This document shows positions 24,378-33,900 of a stretch of DNA of 64,000 nt, piece after piece. The stretch covers positions 47,390,425 through 47,454,424 of the forward strand of contig CM076266.1 in the NCBI GenBank assembly GCA_038380795.1. The letters run 5' to 3'. The stretch's first letter is position 1. Each line of letters begins with the position of its first letter. The DNA is from Pyrocephalus nanus. Its lineage: Eukaryota; Chordata; Aves; Passeriformes; Tyrannidae. The position numbers were made by a program, and so were the translations under genes. The notes under the pieces are model-generated. The model did not search any database. It was not told the DNA's origin and saw nothing but the letters and a program-made list of their open reading frames with translations.

Positions 24378-27300
24378 TAGATGGGTTTGAGGGGATGCAT
24401 GAAATATTAGCTGAAATCTTACAAAAGGGAAATCCCGTTCCTCCACAAGCAGCTACCTGAGTCGGATCTGGGATACAGGACAGCAAATCTGGGTTCCAAG
24501 TCCAGTTCCTCACCGGCAAGGGGGCTGGGAAGCAGCCACTGAACCCACCAGGCCCGTGGCAGGGCAAGCTGTCACGGGAAGGACATTTCCACAAAATAAA
24601 GTAATCCTATATAAACCATATAAACAAATATAGAACTTAGGAAAAGTGTGCAGTATGCAGTCAGATAAATATGGAAAACAAATATGGGAAATAAACAGTG
24701 AGCAGTTGCCAAGCCTTGAGTGCATGATGAAGTACATACTGTGCTAGACAGATTCCCTAAGATCCAGCAGAATCCTTTTCATAAGGATTGGCCCAAAACA
24801 AATACCAGAAAAAGTGTTGTTTGTTTTGGGGGGTTTTAACCAAACAGGTAAACAATAGTAATGAACAATCTGTGTTTGGAACACACAAAAAAGTTCAGTT
24901 TTCATTTCATCAACCTTCCATTTCCCTGTCATTCAGAAAACACTGCTCTGGAAGTTCTGAAAATCATTGAATTTGATTATTAATTTAATAATATATGAAA
25001 AAATGACTGTGTGTGGGGAAAAAAGTGAAATATTTGAAACAAAAACAGGGAAGCCTACCCACTCAAGCAAAGTTTTATTTTGAAATATTACCTGAAAAAC
25101 AGAAGAACTTAAAGTATTATACAAACACAATGTAATGCACATGCAAAATTTGAGTTCAAGTATTCCTCTGTTACTATATTTTCAATGTATATCCCATTTC
25201 CATCCAACCAATGTCTTTACTACTTACCAACATACAGTCTATATTTTTTTCTATTCTAGTCTGCCTGTTAATCACTTTCTCAGCATTGGTTTTAAATAAT
25301 AAAAAAGCTGTATTAAAGTCCTCAGGTTTATTATCTCAGGGATAGAAGAAGAAGAGGTACCACTTAAACTCTCAAGTATGCATATGGGTGGTTACTGGGT
25401 TATGTTTTTCTGAAAAAAAAAGCAACAAAACCAAACTAAAGTAACAACAAAAATCCAAACAAACCAACCACCCCAATTCTGGTTGTAGTATGGATTATTT
25501 TACTCCATAAATGAAAAATTCCCATTGATCCATAATTTTTGGCTCATGCATTGTTCAAAAAGCCAAGAATTTTCAAAGCCTTCCTACTGTGAACAAACTT
25601 TATTGTTTGTTAAAATATTTCTGTTAGTGCTTAGCTTTCTTTGTCCTAGTTTCACATGCATTTTACACTTTAAGAAGCAACTAAAATATTTTTTTAACAC
25701 CTTCTCTAACTGAAAGCATTCAGTGGAATATTTTTGTAGCTTTTTACATCGTACTTGTTAATGATTCTTAATGGTCTTATGAAATGTGTTTTTCCTGCAG
25801 TCATTCAGGACCATAGATACTCCTTTTCATCTTGTTCATGAAGAAGTGAGACATTTGATCCAACCCAACCATATTTACTTCATCCTGTCTCATTCTGCAT
25901 TATAACTGGGTTAAGTTTGAGGGCTATGTGGCAAGTTTGCAAGGTGCATTTATGACCATGATGCTGCTCCTCAAAGCTTACCCTAACTAATGCTGGTACT
26001 ATAAGCAGTGCAGATATCATATATAGTGGTATTATATATATGCAGAAAACATGGAATTCAGCTGGAGCTCCCAGCATTTTGACTCAGCTTATCAGTTAGT
26101 GTGGCTGCAGTGCTTAAGGAGGGAAATTGAACTTTTTTTCTCAGAATCAAAAAAGGAATTCAACTCTCTACTGCAAGTTAGTGTCTCTGGAGAATTTCAG
26201 GGGTCTTCAACTAATTCAGCAGTAGGAACTAAAATGCTATCAGAACAACCACACTTCTGTATTTCAGAAAATTACAGCCCCCAGAAATAGTAATTCTGTC
26301 CTGCAGCCTTTGGAGGCCTCTTTCAAATCTGCTGCCTGACGCTGGAAGTCCCTGGGCAGTCTTCATTTTCTGCAAAACCCTAATACTTGCTTTCAGTGAT
26401 GCCTGAAAACTCCATGTGTAAATTTTATCTTTGATATTTTAGGACTGTACAAATGCAAGCTGATACTGTTGCAGGTTGAATATCTCAATTAAGATAATCC
26501 CTCTTTGTATATTAAATATTTTCGCAGATGTGAGCAAGTAATTGCTTTTGTTTCCTTTCTTCTTTGGAGACGTTGCTTAGGTGTTCGGTAAGAGAGATCT
26601 CCCTCATGCAGTCAAGAAGCTATTGGCTGAAGGGCCATGAGTTAGGAAGTGGTTTGCATGAGTGTGGTCTCACTTCTTACAGGTACCTCCTTGGTTTTCA
26701 CAAGCTAATTGAACTTGGCGTCAATATGTATACCTAAGTAAGTGACACCAAAACCACTATATATAATAGGACTGATATAAAAGGCTAATTAGGAATTGCT
26801 AAGTACCCTATAAAACCAACTCCAGACATGAACTACTATTAGCTAGAAGCATCTTAGGAAAATAAAGTAGGTATAAAATTTACAGTCTGCTAACCAAAAG
26901 TCTCTTCTGATGAGTCAGATCTCAGCTTTTGTTTTGCAAATGCTACAGCTTCATGTTGGCTTTCTGCTTCCTCTGCTGGAAGCACCAAGGGCCGTCAGTG
27001 CAAGGGGAACACTAAGAAGAGCCACGGAGAGAAGACCCAGAGAAGCGTTTCCTTTGAGAGGCAGAGGAGATATGACACTGCTGTGCATGTGGGATAATGT
27101 CTATGAATATCAAGAGTAAAATGCCTCTGGAGGTTTTCACATTTCTATTTTCTATGGGTATAACCTTGGTTTAACTGAATTAACTATTTTTATAGGAGAC
27201 TGCGTTGTTTTGAATGGTCACCATTGACTGATGCAGTCATTACTGTGGTTTTTGGCTGCACTATTTCCCCATGAGTCAATATAATAAACCGGTCAGAAAT

Positions 27301-29462
27301 GATGGGGTTTATCTCACCTAATTCCACTCACTCATAGTGAACCAATCTACTTTAAACAAATCATTGCCCTCCCTCTGTAGAACTGTCGTAAGGTGGTTAC
27401 TTACAACAATTTCAGTGTAATTTACTTGAAAGTTAGAATAAGGTGAATGAGGAGGAATGGCAACTTTCTGTTCAATTTAGAAAATAAGTTTAAATTTGAC
27501 AGATGTCATTTATACAGGTATAATTTAGATGAGATAATTCTTCCTTTAATGCTTCCTGACTTTGTTTGGCCGGCTCAGTGTACACAGAAGGAGAACTTTG
27601 TGCTGTGGGTCAGACCTGGCATGCACATACAAGTTTGCTGATAAGCTTCGTTCATGATAAATCTCCTTTCTTCTGTTTTCAGCATTACAACATTATTCCA
27701 TGTTCTGGAGTTGGAGCTGCTGTCCTCAGTCAAAGGCACAAGGCAATGACAAGGACTGGAAATATATTAGATATTAGCAGATAAAATGGCTACTATACTA
27801 TAAAGTCAGCTATTACAGAGAGCTGGTATTTAAATATTCTCAGTCAGAAGAATAGTAGGGCATTCTCATATGATATTTTCCCTTTAGAGTTTTTATATGT
27901 TTATAAGAGGGTAATTAATTTTTCTCAAGTATATATAGCAAGGAATATAAGCACCAACAGTGGAAGAAAAATTAAATTACCATAAATCTATAAGTTTCAG
28001 AAGGAAAATATTCATATGTTCATAAGGAACATTCTATTTGTCATATACTAAAACTGGAATATTCCCTACATTAACTTACAGGTTAAGTGTGGAATGATTA
28101 ATTAGTACCATCTATCATGCCCCAAACCATATCACTTCTCAATTTAAATGGTGAAGCATTGCTGGATTTTTCTGGTCATATGGCAATTCCAGAAATAAAG
28201 CTGCATTTCCAACATGTTCCTGGACAGTGCAGTAGTTTCAGTAGTTCAGCTTTTACTTTGGCAGCTTTTGTGTACTCGCCAAATGATGGCATCAGACATT
28301 TTAACTGCTGAGTTTTCAGCCTCATAATGGCAGTCATTTTTTCCCTAAGCGTCAAGTTTCCATGCAGTGTGTGCATGCATGGCAGTCATCTATTGCAAAT
28401 ATTTGATTGCATTAATGAAGAAAGAGTACAGAGAGTAAGAAGGTTTTTTCTCAGTGGACTTGTTCACTCAAGCAGTGTAGCCTGTGTACTGTTGCAGCCA
28501 AATGCTTAAACAAGTATGCCCCCAAACCTGTAAGATATTGGAAATTCTATAACAAATTACTGCTTTTACAAGTTTCTAATTTCGTAAAAGTTATAAAAAT
28601 GGTTCTTCAGTAATCTCTACTAAAATCAAGCTGATATTAAGTGGTTACGAAATCACACATAGGAAGGCCATACCTAATTTTATCACTGATCGATAAATAC
28701 ATCTGCAGTTCTATAACATGAGGCTTAATAGTGTTTTTGTTTAGGGTTTCTATGGGTCCAAAACAGATGTGGATTGGAGGGAGGAAGACAGGAAAAGGAA
28801 ATAGGCAGACTGCAAATACTTATGTCATCTGTCCCCTTTCATTAGGACAGTCAAGGGGCTGCACCTTTCTGCATCATGGGTTGTGTCATCTCTGTGCAGC
28901 TCCACAGTCCTGAGTCCAGGCTGGGACTCTGCTCAGCTCACTAATGCAAATCTATTTTTCTTTCAGCTGCTTAGATTCTTATCCTCAGAGCTTTGTATCC
29001 ATCAAGGTAATGGGTTAAGAATGTTTAATTTAGATGAGTTATTTGGTATTCAGGTACAAATTTTCCCCCCTTCTCTTTTCTTGACTCTTGGCTAAGGGAA
29101 AATGGCAGTCACTGTTAGTTCCTTGTCGAGTTATTCTTATTTTACCAACACTTTGTTTTCATATTGTTCCTCTTCCTGGTTTCCCCTTATGCTCCCAGAT
29201 GTGCCTCCTTAATATTCAGAATTCTTTATATTTATGGGGCAGCCTTTGGAAGCCAACACAGCCACCATCCAGGCTGTGTTGCATTTGTGGAGCATTAGAA
29301 GCCCTCTGTTCTGGCTGCCAGCAATACAGATGCCATAGGATTACCATGTTCTCTTTTAGCACCTCTGCACTAAATGCTACTTGAAATCAACATTTTTAGG
29401 GAGGTATATTTATTTTGGTTGTGGAAATTATATTTTGTTATGAAAATTATGAGCACAAGGGA
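24378..29462. other. Intergenic, nothing recognised
   Basis: About 5 kb of AT-rich sequence upstream of CASD1. Open frames are short and non-conserved in appearance. An A/C-rich low-complexity patch lies at about 25420-25475. I see no exon, RNA gene or clear repeat. Confidence 0.6.
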
Positions 29463-29483
29463 GTCTCTGTGGCGCAATCGGTA

Positions 29484-29519
<36 letters not shown>

Positions 29520-29536
29520 GAGCCCACCCAGGGACG
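29463..29536 (+). tRNA. tRNA-Asn(GTT)-like sequence (SINE head)
   Basis: The 74 nt match vertebrate tRNA-Asn with one difference that I can see, GGTAAGC in place of GGTTAGC in the D loop. The anticodon GTT is at 29497-29499 in an intact loop. Box A (TGGCGCAATCGG) starts at 29470 and box B (GGTTCGAGCCC) at 29515, and acceptor stem ends GTCTCTG/CAGGGAC pair well. No T-run follows directly, so a free tRNA gene is less likely than the head of a young SINE, though processing into tRNA cannot be excluded. Confidence 0.5.
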
Positions 29537-29619
29537 TGCTCTCCCCTTTCCTCTGCCATGGCAGGGGGGTTGGAAACAGATGACCTTAAGGTCCTTTCCA
29601 AACCTAACTATTCTATGAA
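29463..29619 (+). mobile_element. tRNA-Asn-headed SINE with CR1 tail
   Basis: A 74-nt tRNA-Asn-like head (29463-29536) is joined to a tail containing CCATGGCAGGGGGGTTGGAAA, GATGACCTTAAGGTCC and ATTCTATGA, the last part of avian CR1. The head plus CR1 tail is the plan of a SINE mobilised by CR1 enzymes. The first TTTT on the plus strand after the head is at 29621, just past the tail, so a Pol III transcript would cover the whole unit. No clear target duplication was found, as is usual for CR1-mobilised copies. Confidence 0.8.
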
Positions 29620-30273
29620 ATTTTGGAAATTTGGAATTGTCTGTTAGCCTCAGGTTCATTGAAATCCTGGTTTGATGAAGTATCAGCAATGGAAACAGAC
29701 TAAAATATTTCCACGTGTCATTATTCTAAAATGAAATTGCATAGAAGTGGTTTAATTTAAGAACAGTATTGCAGTGTTCCTTGTTCTGTCCTATTTGTTT
29801 TTCTGTATGGTGCTCTGTTGTGTTGCTGTGAGCTCTAAAGTACATGTGTCATTTTATTATATTGAAATGTAAATATATTTATACAAAATATCAACATGGG
29901 CTACTGTGACCCCTCAGGCTTAGCAAAGATTTTTCATTTAGGAATTAACAGATAAGTGAGTAGTTGTGTCACTTGCAGCAATATTGTGTAAAAGCCTGGT
30001 GAGTTGGAATCTACAGGACAGCTGTTATTGTTTGCTTCTAGCTTTAAATCTCCTGTGCATGGCATACTTTAATAATTACTCACACGGCAGTCATATGGAT
30101 CTAATTCTTTTATGTGATGTTTTTGCTTATGCTTTAAAAACACTTGTATTGAGAGGCTTAACTAACAGTATATGACTTTCTCTAAAGCCTTAACCCAGAA
30201 CAAATCCATATGCAGTGAAAACACTGAAGGACATTATCCTTCAGCAGCTCTCTTGTGGACTCTTTGCAGGAAC
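29620..30273. other. Intergenic, nothing recognised
   Basis: AT-rich unique-looking sequence between the SINE and the next CR1. Only short, unconvincing open frames are present. Confidence 0.55.
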
Positions 30274-30556
30274 TTCAGTGATAGGACAAGGATTAATGGG
30301 TACAAATTAAAAGAGAAGAAATGTACGTTAGACATTAGGAACAAATTTTTTACTGTGAGGGTGGTTAAACCCTGGACAGGTTGCCCAGGGAGGTTGTGGA
30401 TGCCCCGACACTTTGAACACTGCCCCCCACAGAGTGTTCAAAGCCTGACTGGACAAGACCTTGATCAACCTGGTCTAGTTTGCATGGCAGGGGGTTTGGA
30501 ATTGATGATCTTTCAGGTCAATTCAACCCCTAAACACTCTATGATGCTGTGATTCT
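30274..30556 (+). mobile_element. CR1 LINE 3' end, plus strand
   Basis: It contains the standard CR1 landmarks in order: GTGATAGGACAAGG, TTAGACATTAGGAACAAATT, TTTACTGTGAGGGTGG, GGTTGCCCAGGGAGG, GCATGGCAGGGGGTTTGGAA and a tail of CTATGATGCTGTGATTCTAT. It is 5'-truncated and moderately diverged. It carries an 11-bp inverted repeat (30411-30421 and 30433-30443) not present in the family consensus as I know it. Confidence 0.9.
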
Positions 30557-31489
30557 ATTCTGTGAGGCAGTCCTTCTCTTACAGAGCTCTCTCTCCACAG
30601 TCCTGTTTTCATGGTATGTGGAAGAAGAATTCAATCTTTTTGAGATGTCTTCCTTTCTTAGTGCTGGAGCATAAGGATCTAAATACTAGGAAAGAGGCAA
30701 TCAAAATGCTACTTTCAAAGCTGAAGGCAAAATCTCCAGCATTCTATCAACTTGGGAGCGGGAAGCTGACAATTACCTAGTGAAGAGATGAGCCAATAAT
30801 CAAGAAAAAATTGTGGCCTTGATCTAGGTGCAATAGAGCTGCTAATAAAACCAGATGAGATATTTGATCTTATCTGTTGGCTTTGACAGAATGCTTCTAC
30901 TCTACAAATAAGGAGCAAGAAAAACAACTTCTAGTTTTCAGAAGGTGCCTCTGTGCCCTCCAGGTGGCAGAAGAGTGCAAAGCAACTTGGAAGCCGACTT
31001 CAAATTCCAGTTTGTTTTCAACACACTAGATTCAGATCGTACCAGATAATGAGTTTAAAATTAATATTTTTTTTTAGAACATCGTGCTATCCTAAATTTC
31101 AGAGCTTCATATAGTAAAAGGCTATGAGTTTAACTGAAAAATCTATTACACTTCATAACCATGCTAAGAAACAGATGAAGGGGTCACTAGGAAGCAATGC
31201 AAATAGATTTCATGTTGTGTTTGGGAAGTGCATTATCGTGTGTTTGGCAAAGAGGTAAAGGAGTTGTTCAGACAAAACCCACAGAAAATAGCTACTGAGT
31301 TGTTGCATGTGAAATTTCCAATTTTATGTAGAGTTAACATAGAGAACAGATTTTTAGACCAAGTTTCTGAAGCTTTCTGAAGGAAAATATAAGAACATTG
31401 CTATGCACCTAGAAGGAAGGTGAGAGAGAAACTCAGTCCAAAGGTCAGCCCCTGGCCCATAGTTTTATTAACAGAGTGGTGACACCTGG
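30557..31489. other. Intergenic, nothing recognised
   Basis: No exon, RNA gene or repeat was recognised between the CR1 and the LTR. The last bases (31490-31494, AATGG) are the left target duplication of the LTR. Confidence 0.55.
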
Positions 31490-31494
31490 AATGG

Positions 31495-32591
31495 TGTAGT
31501 GTTTCTATGGTTTCTGTGGCTGGGTTTTGGTAGTGGGCAAGGGTGACAGGGGTGGCTTCTGTTAGAAGCTTCCCATGCCTGGTGGAGCCAATGCTAGCCA
31601 GCTCCAGGACGGGCTTCCTTCAGCTGGCCAAAGCTGAGCCAATTAGGAGTGATAGAAACGCCTCTGTGGTAACATAATTAAGAACCAAAGGTTGTTGCGC
31701 AGATGAGAATTCCAGCCAGGGAAGAATAGAGTGAGAACATGGGGACAACAATGCAGACACCAAGGTCAGTGCAGAATGAGGGGGAGGATTTCCAGGCACT
31801 GGAGCTGAGGCCCTGCAGCCCGTGGTGCAGACCATGGTGGGGCAGCTGTGCCCCTGCAGCCCACGGGGGACCATCGAGGTGCAGAGACCCACCTGCAGCC
31901 CATGGAGGAGCCCACGCTGGAGCAGGTGGATGTATGAAGGAGGCTATGAGCCCATGGGAGATCCAAGATGGAGCAGGGTCCTGCCAGAAATCTGCAGCCT
32001 GTGGAGAGGGAAGCCCATGATGGAGCAGGTTTTTCCCAGGTAGGACTTGTAGCCCCTGTGGGGGCCCCACGATGGAGCGGCTCATTTGTGAAGGACTGCA
32101 CCTCATGGAGAAGTGACCCATGGGACAACAGTTTGGGAAAATCTGCTGCCCGAGGGATGGACTCACGTGTGAGAGGTCCATCAAGGACTGTCTCCCATGG
32201 GAGGGACCCCACTGGAGCAGGGGAAGGACTCCTCTCTGAGCAGCAGCAGAAACAACAACTGACCATAACCCCCATTCCTGTCCCCCTGCACTGCTGAAGG
32301 TGAGGAGGGAGAACATGGAAGGAAGGAGGGGTGGGAAGGAAGGTGTTTTTAAGATTATTTTACTTCTCACTCTTTTGCTCTGATCCTCTTAGTAAATAAA
32401 TTTAAGTACTATCCCCACTTTGAGTCTGTTTTGCCTGTGAAGGTAATCAGTAACTGACCTCTCCCAGATCTTAATTCATAAATCCTTCTCTGTTTGTTTG
32501 GGTTTTTTTATCTCCTCTGTTCAGTTGCAGAGGGGAATGAGAGAGCAGCTGTATTGAGTACCTGGCTTCCAGCCAGGGTCAACCCACTACA
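31495..32591 (+). mobile_element. Solo LTR of an ERVL-type endogenous retrovirus
   Basis: The 1097-bp unit starts TGTAG, ends CTACA and is flanked by the identical 5-bp duplication AATGG (31490-31494 and 32592-32596). TG...CA ends and a 5-bp duplication fit ERVL-class integration. The text resembles the common avian ERVL LTR: GGTTTTGGTAG near the 5' end, a GC-rich repeat-laden middle, AATAAA at 32395-32400, then AGTCTGTTTTGCCTGTGA and CCAGCCAGGGTCAACCCACT at the 3' end. No retroviral internal region or second LTR is present, so it arose by LTR-LTR recombination. Open frames inside it are accidental. Confidence 0.92.
31910..32221 (+). repeat. Internal ~51-bp tandem repeats within the LTR
   Basis: A GGAGCAG (once GGAGCGG) core recurs at 31919, 31970, 32022, 32074 and 32214, with spacings of 51, 52, 52 and 140. 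It is usually preceded by CCCATG or CCACG-type text. The array is a property of this LTR family rather than a local event. Confidence 0.7.
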
Positions 32592-32596
32592 AATGG

Positions 32597-33128
32597 ATAC
32601 TCAAGTCTTATTACAACAAATAGATCTCTGAGATCCTGATATACAGACAACAGGAAAGGCTGTGGACATGGTAATACCATTGTATACAGGGCCAGAGAAA
32701 CACTACTTTAAACATGAGCAAGGTCTTAGAAACAGTGCTGTTTACTATTGGACATGCTTGTCAAAATGCCTATGTAATGGTTAATCTGTGGGAGGTAGGT
32801 CGATGGGGGGTAGGAATGTAGCTCCTGAATCTCTAGGAGGGACAAAAAACTGGTGTTCCCAAAGCAGCTGAGGGCATCCCAGCTCAGGAGGAGGGACATG
32901 AAATGCTAGTTCCTCTCAGCTGGTGACAGGCAGGGACACTGTCGTCTGCAGGCACAAACCACCAGCTTGTCTTGCAAAAAATTCTTAACATTAACTCTTA
33001 AGCTATTCAGCAGATTGGATGCAACTAGCAAAAACAATAGTTTCAAAAGCTACAGGTACTTTTGAAACAAAGTATTTGAAGTCTGTACCCTAGAACCATA
33101 TATGGAACTGGTAAAAGTTCAAAGGACC
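32597..33128. other. Intergenic, nothing recognised
   Basis: Sequence between the LTR and the minisatellite. No gene or repeat was recognised by eye. Confidence 0.5.
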
Positions 33129-33190
33129 TATTGTATCTATTTGTATCTATTGTGTCTTTTTGTATCTATTTTGTTTCTCTTGTATCTGTA
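33129..33190 (+). repeat. ~10-bp minisatellite (TTGTATCTAT)
   Basis: About six imperfect units of TTGTATCTAT run in tandem, with the best copies at 33131-33150. It is a simple tandem repeat. Confidence 0.8.
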
Positions 33191-33759
33191 ACATATTAAA
33201 GTAGCTGAGAGAAACTATGTAGAACTCCAGTTCTACTCTTTGTGTACTGTGAGGCAGGCGGTCTGCGTGGATGTGGTTTTCTCCCTTTGCTCCTCCTCAG
33301 AAGAAATAAGCAGAGGTCCATAGAATATCATTGCAGAATCTGAGGAACCAATAAATTTGGCTCTGTGCAGTTTCTGAAGGAATTGAAATTGCAGATGACT
33401 GTGGTAAACCAAACATGGTATAGAGGCAGGTAAAGCCGTAACAGCAATGGATGTTCTTTCGAACTGAGGAATTAGTCTTATTCCCTGTTCAATGCTGAAA
33501 GATAAAAATAAACAAGAAGGTAAAAAAGACTATTAACCCAAAAAATTGTGAAAAGCGTTTTTCCCAAATTAAGGCAGGCTCTATTTGGATGAATGACTCT
33601 CCTTGACACACATTCTAGGCACTGTTGTAGAGAATTTCCTGGGAATGGGGAGCAGACTCTAACACCTCAAGATATTAAATACCTTAATCAAAAGGTAGTG
33701 GTTAACACCTTTGGATAAAATTGCCCAGAAAAACTTACTGTGGAGGAGGGATCTCAGTC

Positions 33760-33897
33760 CTGAGATTAGCTCATCTGGTTAGAGCATAGCACAATTAATA
33801 CTAAGGTTGTGGGTTTGATTCTTGTATGAGCCATTTGCTTAGGAACTGGACTTGATGATCCTTGTCAATCCCATCCAACTCAGAGGATTCTGTGATT
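33760..33897 (+). mobile_element. tRNA-Ile-headed SINE with CR1 tail (TguSINE1-like)
   Basis: The head (33760-33833) aligns with tRNA-Ile: TTAGCTCATCTGGTTAGAGC covers box A, and GGTTGTGGGTTTGATTCTTG covers box B, ending GAGCCA. The anticodon region is degraded. The tail has GACTTGATGATCCTTGTCAA, CCATCCAACTC and ATTCTGTGATT, as in CR1 ends. This is the plan of the passerine SINE TguSINE1. The copy is old, with many substitutions. Confidence 0.82.
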
Positions 33898-33900
33898 TCA

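Noticed and set aside
29463..29536. A free-standing functional tRNA-Asn gene
   Set aside because: The head is followed directly by CR1 tail sequence and not by a T-run, so a SINE is the better reading; kept only as a lower-confidence tRNA-like feature.
30715..30927. Possible small gene on the minus strand in the intergenic region
   Set aside because: A 70-codon frame with no recognisable domain, promoter or splice signals; treated as chance.
31678..32370. Minus-strand open frame of 230 codons
   Set aside because: It lies wholly inside the solo LTR and is produced by the GC-rich tandem repeats. It resembles no retroviral protein.
31495..32591. A full endogenous retrovirus
   Set aside because: There is no internal coding region and no second LTR; identical 5-bp duplications flank a single LTR.
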